Assembly (NCBI GenBank): GCA_035531475.1
Contig: DATKST010000071.1
Coordinates: 1-8,870, forward strand
Direction: 5' to 3'
Length of the DNA stretch: 8,870 bases
DNA from: CALCEB01 sp035531475
GTDB lineage: Bacteria > Acidobacteriota > Terriglobia > UBA7540
Shown: piece by piece, positions 1-5,476 of the stretch
How the letters are laid out: every line of letters starts with the position of its first letter
Numbering within the stretch: the first letter of the stretch is position 1
Position numbers and translations under genes: made by a program
Notes under the pieces: model-generated
Told to the model about the DNA's origin: nothing
Seen by the model: the letters and a program-made list of their open reading frames with translations, nothing else
Database searches by the model: none

Positions 1-98
1 CCATGCACATCATAGACAATGAAAAGGCCAATGTCAAGTACTTACATGGGTACAACATAGCGCCCCTACCTGAACCTTCCAGCATGAAAATAAATCGC

Positions 99-1094
99 TT
101 ACCTCAGATTCCAAGGGTCAAGGGAGGGGGAAAATCCGTCGGGCGTCATCGGCAGCCGCCCGGTGCCGCGCACGGCGTGGGCCAGGGCCGCAATCTCCTC
201 GCGGAGTTCAAAGAACTCACCGGGCGTGCCGGGGACTTCGAGTTTCTGAAGCGAGCTTCCTTCGGACACCTCAAGTGAGTAGCTCGGCCGCTCGGACCGG
301 TCCATTTCCGCGTGCCACTCGGCGCGCAACATGGCTTTCGATCCAAACACCTTGACGCTCAAGTGGTGTTCTACACCGTCCAGAGCCTGCGAAATGGATG
401 CGTAGGCTCCGCCTGGATAGTCGATAATGGCGGTGAAGTTGTCATTCTCCGCCGGGTCGTAGGGGATGCTGGTATCGGCGCGATTTCCTCGCGCGTAGAT
501 TCGCGAAGGCCGTCCCGCGCTTTCGAGGAACCATCCGGCGGCGTCGAAGAAGTGCACAGGCTCTTCAAGAATCCAATTGCCCACGCGCTTGGGGTCCATC
601 CGCCAACCCTCTGACCCGGGCCGGTAGGGACGGCGCCAAAGGTCAATCAGCACGTATCGAGGTTGTCCGATGCGGCCACTCTCAATCAAAGAATGAATCA
701 GGGCATGCATCGGTGAGAACCGCATCTCATGGCCAACCAGCAGGAGCCGGCCGGACCGCCGCGCCGCCTCCAGAATGCGATCGCAGGAAGACACGGTGGT
801 GGCCATGGGTTTTTCCAATAAGACGTGCTTGCCGGCTTCAAGCGCCGCCACCGCCATCTCTTCGTGCAAGTGGTTGGGCGCGGCGATATCAACAATGTCC
901 AGGTCCGGCAACTGAATCAGTTCCCGGTAATCCGCATAGGTGGCTGCGCCGGTGTCGTTCGCGGCCTGTGCCCGCGCTTCATCGTATCGCGCACAGACGG
1001 CGCGCAATTCACATCCCGGAGACCGCCCAATGGCTGCGGCGTGGCATTTTCCCCAGGCGCCGTACCCGATCAGACCGAATGACAAAACTTGCAT
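99..1094 (-). CDS. Gfo/Idh/MocA family NAD(P)-dependent oxidoreductase, atypical short C-terminus
   Basis: A 331-residue cytoplasmic protein. The N-terminus carries a Rossmann dinucleotide-binding motif, GYGAWG (residues 10-15), and the family hallmark EKP is at 94-96, after the AAPNHLHEEMA stretch; its Lys is the usual catalytic lysine. The substrate-domain motif, often DxGxH in the family, reads EEPVH here, so Glu177 replaces the usual Asp while His181 is kept. Such enzymes oxidise or reduce hydroxyl/keto groups on sugars, inositols and related compounds; the substrate cannot be read from sequence. The gene lies 93 bp downstream of the GMC oxidoreductase on the same strand, so co-transcription is likely. 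The start is chosen because the Rossmann strand begins at residue 3; its Shine-Dalgarno (AAGG, about 12 nt upstream) is weak. The C-terminus is odd: after the usual PMTP segment the protein ends in about 14 unfamiliar residues (GFSPSLDPWNLR), where family members normally continue with a final helix. This may be a truncation. Family assignment is very sure. Confidence 0.93.
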   Translation of the reverse strand: MQVLSFGLIGYGAWGKCHAAAIGRSPGCELRAVCARYDEARAQAANDTGAATYADYRELIQLPDLDIVDIAAPNHLHEEMAVAALEAGKHVLLEKPMATTVSSCDRILEAARRSGRLLLVGHEMRFSPMHALIHSLIESGRIGQPRYVLIDLWRRPYRPGSEGWRMDPKRVGNWILEEPVHFFDAAGWFLESAGRPSRIYARGNRADTSIPYDPAENDNFTAIIDYPGGAYASISQALDGVEHHLSVKVFGSKAMLRAEWHAEMDRSERPSYSLEVSEGSSLQKLEVPGTPGEFFELREEIAALAHAVRGTGRLPMTPDGFSPSLDPWNLR

Positions 1095-1187
1095 GGGCCG
1101 TCATCCCTTTCCATGCTCTTCAAGTGCTTTGCGGCGGGCCCGCTCACCACCGCACCCAATCATGACAGGGAAGTTGAGATGTCCCGG

Positions 1188-2891
1188 TTAAATGTTCCCC
1201 CGCTTCATTTCTTGAAGCAGGTAATCGCAGGAGCGAACGCACAATGTCATGATGGTGAGGGTTGGATTCTGGCACGCCGAGGACGTGAACCCGGCGCCAT
1301 CCATCACAAACAGATTCTTGACGTCATGCGTTTGCTGGAATTGGTTTAGCACGGATCTCTTCGGATCATTTCCCATCCGCGCCACGCCGACCTCGTGGAT
1401 GGCGTGGCCGGGAATGCGGTCCGGAACCGAATAGGTCCGGATATTCTTGGCGCCGGCCGCTTCCATCATTTCTCCGGCAGCCTCCTTCATGTCTTCAATC
1501 AGGGCCCGCTCGTTCTCACCGTAGCTCATATGGAAGCGAAGGACCGGAATGCCGAAAGCATCAAATGTCTCAGAATCGATCTCGACATAATTTTCCCAGC
1601 GAGGCAGGCACTCGCCGAATCCATCAATTCCTACTGTTGTCACCGGGTCCAGCAAACCGCGCTTGAAGGCTTCTCCGATGCCCCGCGCCTTCCAATTGAA
1701 TGTAGTCTCACCTCCACCTTGGTATCCGTATCCGCGCAGGAAATTCTTCGATCGCGGCCCATGGGGAAGGTTGCGGAAACGGGCGACATAGATTCCACCG
1801 GGGCGGTTTGGTCCGTTGATATTAAGCGGGCCAGGTTGGTCTGGAAATTCAGCCACAGCGCCGCCGCCGCACCAGATGTGGTCCATCAGGTAGTGCCCGA
1901 GTACTCCATTCGAATTGGCAAGCCCGTTGGGATAGTTACGGTCAGCGGAATTAAAGAGGATGCGGACCGATTCCAGAGCCTGCGCACAGAGCACGGCCGC
2001 CCGGCCGCGAACTTCGCCAAGTTGCCGGCTGTTGCGGTCAATGTAAAGTACCCCGCGAGCGCGATTGCGGCCAGAATCCATCAGGACTTTGTAGCCCATC
2101 GCTTCTGTGATGTGCGTCAAGCGGCCCGTGGCAAGGGCATCCGCAACGGTGGTGAAGGCGGCGTTAAAGTAAGAATGAGTGCGGCAACCCCGATAACAAG
2201 GTCCGCAGTAGTGGCAAGGCGCGCGGCCGTTCAACGGGCGAGTGATGTTGGCGGTGCGAGTGGGAGTGGCCGTCCAACCCAGCTTTTCTTTCACCTGCTC
2301 GCGGAACCGTGTCTCCGCGCAAGTCAAGCCCATGTCCGGCTGGAAATGCCCGTCCGGGAGTTGCCCCAGTCCTTCGTTTCGCCCCGCGATTCCGGCATAG
2401 CTTTCCACAAGGTTGTAATAGCGCTCGACGTCCTTATAGCCGATTGGCCAATCCTCGCCGTAGCCGTCAAATGACGCGGCCTTGAAGTCCAGATCGCTCA
2501 GCCGCAGGCTTACCCGCCCCCAAACCATCGTCCGGCCGCCGGTCACGCGGAGCCGGCCCAGCCAGTTGAAAGGTTTCCCGGGATAGGTGGTGTAAGGCTC
2601 TTCCAGGTCGTTGCAAAACCACTTGTAGGTGTATTCGTTGCAGGCCCCCGAATGTGATTGAATGGGCCGGGTCGATTTGACAATTTGCGGCGCCAAATTG
2701 CGGTGCTTCAGTTCAAAGCGGGGCGTGTGCTCGCTGAATTCTGATTCAGGGACTGGCCGCCCGCAGTCAACCAACGCCACCTTCAACCCTGCCTCCGTCA
2801 GCCGCTTGCAAGCCCACCCTCCCGATGCGCCGGACCCGATAACAATGGCGTCAAAAACGGGATTGGACCGGTCTGTGATAATTTGCCTCAT
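1188..2891 (-). CDS. GMC-family FAD oxidoreductase (gluconate/sorbitol dehydrogenase-like, with Cys cluster)
   Basis: A flavoprotein dehydrogenase of the glucose-methanol-choline family, 567 residues from the start chosen here. The FAD-binding GSGASGG lies at residues 19-25, and the GMC signature-like GGRTMVWGRVSLR at about 118-130. A CHYCGPCYRGC cluster (C-x2-C-x2-C-x3-C) is at about 226-236. The catalytic-site segment HEVGVARMG has its His at 499, and ACQNPT supplies the paired Asn at 542 in place of the second His. In related FAD-dependent glucose, fructose and gluconate dehydrogenases, such cysteines can bind an Fe-S cluster; that is inferred here. An ATG 78 bp further upstream (2969) is in frame but lacks a Shine-Dalgarno and adds 26 basic residues unlike family N-termini. 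The chosen ATG has GGAGG with a 6-nt spacer. No Tat signal and no adjacent gluconate-dehydrogenase subunit 3 or cytochrome c gene is visible, although such partners are usual. Substrate is probably a sugar or glycoside, given the downstream Gfo/Idh/MocA gene. Confidence 0.94.
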   Translation of the reverse strand: MRQIITDRSNPVFDAIVIGSGASGGWACKRLTEAGLKVALVDCGRPVPESEFSEHTPRFELKHRNLAPQIVKSTRPIQSHSGACNEYTYKWFCNDLEEPYTTYPGKPFNWLGRLRVTGGRTMVWGRVSLRLSDLDFKAASFDGYGEDWPIGYKDVERYYNLVESYAGIAGRNEGLGQLPDGHFQPDMGLTCAETRFREQVKEKLGWTATPTRTANITRPLNGRAPCHYCGPCYRGCRTHSYFNAAFTTVADALATGRLTHITEAMGYKVLMDSGRNRARGVLYIDRNSRQLGEVRGRAAVLCAQALESVRILFNSADRNYPNGLANSNGVLGHYLMDHIWCGGGAVAEFPDQPGPLNINGPNRPGGIYVARFRNLPHGPRSKNFLRGYGYQGGGETTFNWKARGIGEAFKRGLLDPVTTVGIDGFGECLPRWENYVEIDSETFDAFGIPVLRFHMSYGENERALIEDMKEAAGEMMEAAGAKNIRTYSVPDRIPGHAIHEVGVARMGNDPKRSVLNQFQQTHDVKNLFVMDGAGFTSSACQNPTLTIMTLCVRSCDYLLQEMKRGNI

Positions 2892-2897
2892 CCCCTG

Positions 2898-2902
2898 CCT
2901 CC
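2898..2902 (-). promoter_or_regulatory. Ribosome binding site deciding the GMC start
   Basis: The minus strand reads GGAGG, then a 6-nt spacer (CAGGGG), then ATG at 2891-2889. The alternative in-frame ATG at 2969-2967 has no purine-rich Shine-Dalgarno upstream. This favours the shorter protein. Confidence 0.7.
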
Positions 2903-3227
2903 ACGCGGAGAGACGTTTCTTGTATCCAAAATCTCCACGCCAACTGGCGCGACTTGTGGCGCGATTCATGAGTCTAATGACGGCTCATACCATACCCCAA
3001 AGAAGCAGAAATATTCCTGCCAAGCTTGGCTTTCCAATGGAAGCTCTACCGGGCCTTCGTCCCGGGCCCAGGGCGCGAACACTGATTTCTTGGAATTGAA
3101 TGGCTTTAACCTAAGACCTGCGGAAGCAAAGCCAAGGTTCCATCGTTAGCCTTTTGTTTTCTGTGGCTTAGATGGATTTAGCCTGAAAATGAATTATCCC
3201 TAATTTCTTCAATGACTTACGAAGATA

Positions 3228-3243
3228 CAATGGCTTTGTTCCT
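3228..3243 (+). repeat. 16-bp direct repeat, copy 1
   Basis: The sequence CAATGGCTTTGTTCCT recurs exactly at 3494-3509. Downstream of both copies comes a further weak resemblance (CTTACTGGGTTT near 3354, CTACTGGGGATTTTTGATA near 3608), suggesting two diverged copies of a unit of about 150 bp. A shorter relative, AATGGCTTT, is at 3099-3107. Removing the 110-bp palindromic element and one 8-bp flank puts the two copies 148 bp apart. Confidence 0.6.
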
Positions 3244-3375
3244 AGATTTTGAGGGGTTTCATTTTTACTTTATCCCTGTTTTGAAAACCTTGCAAAGTCA
3301 CCACTCCGAAAAAAAAGATTATTTTTCAGTTCATTCGGCTCGCACCCGCATTCTTACTGGGTTTCTAGAAAATTT

Positions 3376-3485
3376 GATAGTGGTACATTTTCGCTGCTGT
3401 AGCGGCGGTCTCTGACCGCCGAGCTATATTTTTCAATAGTTTCCGACGGTCAGAGACCGCCGCTACAGCAAACTGACCCACTACC
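3376..3485. mobile_element. 110-bp palindromic MITE-like element with 8-bp direct-repeat flanks
   Basis: The arms at 3395-3420 and 3445-3470 are inverted copies of 26 bp with one mismatch, separated by 24 bp. Each arm also contains its own small palindrome, GGCGGTC-TCT-GACCGCC in the left arm. The outer ends are weaker inverted repeats: GATAGTGGTACA on the left and GGTAGTGGGTCA on the right read from the other strand. The 8-bp word GAAAATTT lies directly outside both ends (3368-3375 and 3486-3493), as expected for a target-site duplication. No open reading frame of its own is present, so it would need a transposase in trans. The core resembles dispersed REP-like palindromes common in some bacterial genomes; this is from memory and unverified. 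The parental transposon family is not recognised. Confidence 0.6.
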
Positions 3486-3493
3486 GAAAATTT

Positions 3494-3509
3494 CAATGGC
3501 TTTGTTCCT
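3494..3509 (+). repeat. 16-bp direct repeat, copy 2
   Basis: Exact second copy of CAATGGCTTTGTTCCT. It begins at the base immediately after the right-hand 8-bp flank (GAAAATTT) of the palindromic element at 3376-3485. Confidence 0.6.
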
Positions 3510-3772
3510 GAAGGGCAATTCCAGCCTCTTGTTTTCAATAACTTGTGCGTCATTTGCTGCGCCCACGCCCGAATTAGCGCTTTCCACAAGGCTGAAACCG
3601 GTATTTCTACTGGGGATTTTTGATACTCCGCGGGGTTTTGCTCCTCGACGGCCCAAGTGGTGCCGCGACCGGGCCAGCGGTGGCACCGGAATGAATTCTT
3701 CCCGCGACGGCCAATGGCCAGCGGCCTGTCCATGATAAAAAGTCTTCCCAGACTCATGGTTACTTATAAGAT

Positions 3773-3799
3773 ATTATAGCATGACTAATAACATGTCAA
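3773..3799 (-). promoter_or_regulatory. Orphan sigma70-type promoter with extended -10
   Basis: The minus strand reads TTGACA (3799-3794), a 15-nt spacer, then TATAAT (3778-3773), with TG one base before it (TGCTATAAT). Both hexamers match the sigma70 consensus exactly and the extended -10 is present. The spacer is 2 nt shorter than optimal and the region is A+T-rich, so chance is possible. The next gene on this strand is the GMC oxidoreductase, about 880 bp away, with the palindromic element in between. A 5-bp hairpin (AGTCT-GGGA-AGACT, 3754-3741) followed by five T lies just downstream but looks too weak and too close to be a real terminator. Confidence 0.4.
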
Positions 3800-3961
3800 T
3801 GACCGTATGAAAGCGCTATGGCTTTTGGTTGCGGCTTCGCCGCGCTGCGCTTGAATCTTGGTTTTTGCCTCTGGCTTTGCTGGTGTTCTTATCTTGGATT
3901 TTGGTTTGTGAGCTTGGCCGCTGCCTTGCGGGGACACAGGCTGCTCGGGAATGACGGCCGC

Positions 3962-3991
3962 GGCGCATACGTGAGGAGCAATGTATGCGCC
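3962..3991. repeat. Hairpin, 9-bp perfect arms
   Basis: GGCGCATAC (3962-3970) and GTATGCGCC (3983-3991) are perfect inverted copies around a 12-nt loop. It lies 3' of the DUF362 gene on the minus strand. No U-run follows on either strand, so it is not a canonical terminator; it could stabilise a 3' end or belong to a dispersed repeat. Confidence 0.5.
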
Positions 3992-4004
3992 ACCCGTGCT
4001 GGGG

Positions 4005-4039
4005 TTTCTACCCCGCGCTTCCGTTCTCCGAGGTAGAAA
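4005..4039 (-). terminator. Possible 3'-end hairpin of the DUF362 gene
   Basis: TTTCTACC (4005-4012) pairs perfectly with GGTAGAAA (4032-4039) across a 19-nt loop, starting 8 nt past the stop codon of the DUF362 gene. The same stretch can instead form GGGG-TTTCTA-CCCC at 4001-4014. There is no T-run after the stem on the minus strand, so terminator function is only suggested by position. Confidence 0.3.
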
Positions 4040-4046
4040 ATCCGGG

Positions 4047-5177
4047 CTAAACCTTCAGTTGCCTCACGTCCATCTTTGCCCGGTCCCATTCGCCCAATCC
4101 CATTGCTCCCGCAATCTCCACGTGTTCAGGCTCGCGGTGCACAAAGGTGCTGAACTGGTCGGGCGCCGCTTCGAAGAGCTTCTTCATGCCCATGGAGACC
4201 CGCTTGGCGTCGATCACCTCCCAGCCGAGGCGGTCAAGCGCCACCGGGTCGGTGGCGAAATAGAGCGTGCGGTTCTCCCACACGAACTGGGGCCGGGCGG
4301 TTGGACCGCCGTGGTAGAGGCCCTTGACGCCATCGAGGATATGCAGAACGGCCTTGTCCCGGATGACGGGCATCGAAACCACCGCCGGGATGAATTCGTT
4401 GCAGACGTTGAGAGTGCTGCTGGAGTGGCTCCGGGAAACGTTGTTCACCAGGCCGTGGGAAAGGTTCTTCAGGCAGAGCGTGATGCCAGCCGACTGATGG
4501 TCTTTCAAGACTGGAAGGTTGACGAGTTTATTCACTTCGCGCGTGATGAAGCGGGCCGCATAGGAGCGGCGCGCCGGAATGTTGTCCACGCTATAGCCGG
4601 GCAAGGTCAGAGCCATGTCCATATAGTGGTCCGGATCATAACCATCGATCCCCTGCTGGACGCCGTCGTTGACTGCCGTCGCGTAAGACGTGCGCACGCC
4701 ATCGGGCAGCCATTTGTCAAAGCCGGCTCGAAGGAACTCCGCGCGGTAGCGGTCGTAGACCACGATGTCCCGGCGCTTGACGCCGGCAGCCTCGAGGCCT
4801 GCGATGATCTCACGCACCACCGTTGCGTCGGAGATCACGTAAGGCTGGCCCACAGGGTTGACCTTGATGCCCACCACGTCGCCCGGCTCGAAGAAGCGCC
4901 GCCAGGCATCCGCCCAGCCGTCCGCGCCGGTCAGGTTGGTCATGCCCAGGCGCATCATGCGGCGAACCTCCTCAGCCTGGTACCGGCCTGATGCGAGCAC
5001 GGCGGGATTCTGAACGGCCACCACCCGGCCCCGGTAAAGCCCCGGCATCGCCAGCTTGCTGGCCGCAGTTTTCGAATCGGAATGCGCGGCCCGCGCCAGC
5101 GGCTTCGTGCTTCCCATCATCACCGCCGCCAGCCCGCCGCCCATTGCTTTTAGATATTCTCGACGGCCGAATCTCAT
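4047..5177 (-). CDS. Tat-exported DUF362 domain protein
   Basis: 376 residues. The N-terminus GRREYLK (residues 4-10) is a twin-arginine motif, followed by a short hydrophobic, Gly/Ala-rich stretch and an AXA-like site (ARAAH, about 28-32). This indicates export of the folded protein across the inner membrane. The DUF362 core is recognisable from VVGIKVNPVG (about 101-110) and the segment NLPVLKDHQSAGITLCLKN (about 220-238), which is typical of the family. DUF362 proteins have no settled biochemical function; some are fused to ferredoxin domains, but no CxxCxxC cluster is seen here. The start is well supported: AAGGAGG, then 5 nt, then ATG. The gene is divergent from the FecR-domain gene and separated from the GMC operon by the long repeat-bearing intergenic stretch, so it is probably a single-gene transcript. 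Its physiological role is unknown. Confidence 0.9.
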   Translation of the reverse strand: MRFGRREYLKAMGGGLAAVMMGSTKPLARAAHSDSKTAASKLAMPGLYRGRVVAVQNPAVLASGRYQAEEVRRMMRLGMTNLTGADGWADAWRRFFEPGDVVGIKVNPVGQPYVISDATVVREIIAGLEAAGVKRRDIVVYDRYRAEFLRAGFDKWLPDGVRTSYATAVNDGVQQGIDGYDPDHYMDMALTLPGYSVDNIPARRSYAARFITREVNKLVNLPVLKDHQSAGITLCLKNLSHGLVNNVSRSHSSSTLNVCNEFIPAVVSMPVIRDKAVLHILDGVKGLYHGGPTARPQFVWENRTLYFATDPVALDRLGWEVIDAKRVSMGMKKLFEAAPDQFSTFVHREPEHVEIAGAMGLGEWDRAKMDVRQLKV

Positions 5178-5476
5178 AAATGCCTCCTTTTCTGCTCTGT
5201 TCTTTGTAACACCGAAGCCCCTCTTTTACAAGTCAACCCACCAATAGGTCTGCTATGGAGTTGAAAAAGCCCCGGATGCGCAACGGAACGGAAGGTTGGG
5301 ATAAGGCGCGGGGTCGGCGGACCTGGGCGAACAGGGTCAACACCGGCGGCGATGCGGCGAAGAAAAACTTCCGGAGAGGTTCCAGCCCGTAAAACCTTTT
5401 GATAAAAGAAACCGTCTAAATCAGTAATGAGGGTGTAAGATTCAGAGAGGTAGGATTTGCACCCTGGAGGTGGCCC
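5178..5476. promoter_or_regulatory. Divergent intergenic region between the DUF362 and FecR-domain genes
   Basis: This 299-bp region must carry both promoters. On the minus strand, TTGACT (5236-5231) is followed after 19 nt by TGTTAC (5211-5206), a weak candidate for the DUF362 gene. On the plus strand, TTGATA (5399-5404) is followed after 18 nt by AGTAAT (5423-5428), a weak candidate for the FecR gene. Shine-Dalgarno sequences are clear at both ends: AAGGAGG (5189-5183, minus) and GGAGGT (5466-5471, plus). No operator palindrome or riboswitch was recognised. Confidence 0.4.

Larger units (their letters stand above)
2970..4046. other. Gene-poor intergenic stretch with repeats
   Basis: About 1.1 kb between the GMC gene and the DUF362 gene. 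It is richer in A+T runs than the flanking genes over roughly 3140-3400 and 3730-3810. Short open frames occur (3212-3415, 3496-3735 and 3818-4036 on plus; 3365-3757 on minus). They lack Shine-Dalgarno sequences, two run into the palindromic element at 3376-3485, and none resembles a known protein. What it does hold is listed separately: a 16-bp direct repeat, a MITE-like palindrome, an orphan promoter-like sequence and two hairpins near its right end. It looks like a collection site for small dispersed repeats. Confidence 0.7.

Noticed and set aside
1395..2474. 359-codon open frame on the plus strand
   Set aside because: Antisense shadow of the GMC oxidoreductase; the product has no recognisable domain and no Shine-Dalgarno is evident.
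2892..2969. 26-residue N-terminal extension of the GMC protein
   Set aside because: In frame, but it lacks a ribosome binding site, does not form a signal peptide and is unlike family N-termini; the internal ATG has a strong GGAGG.
3101..3139. TGGCTTT/AAAGCCA inverted repeat with adjacent AACCT/AGGTT
   Set aside because: A short 7-bp stem with a 20-nt loop in unconstrained sequence; the second pairing is not nested. Probably chance.
3212..3415. Plus-strand open frame of 67 codons with plausible amino-acid composition
   Set aside because: It runs into the palindromic element, begins without a Shine-Dalgarno, and its MALFL start is part of the 16-bp direct repeat.
3365..3757. Minus-strand open frame of 130 codons downstream of the orphan promoter
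   Set aside because: Its last third is made of the palindromic element (repeated AAVSDRR/RRSETAATAA-like peptide) and it has no ribosome binding site or family resemblance.
3818..4036. 72-codon plus-strand frame with a hydrophobic Cys/Trp/Phe-rich start
   Set aside because: The apparent membrane segment comes from T-rich CTTGG/TTTTGG-like intergenic sequence; there is no Shine-Dalgarno and the second half covers the two hairpins.
3981..4991. Long open frame (336 codons) on the plus strand
   Set aside because: It lies wholly antisense to the well-supported DUF362 gene, whose protein shows a Tat signal and family motifs; the antisense product is His/Arg/Val-rich with no recognisable domain.
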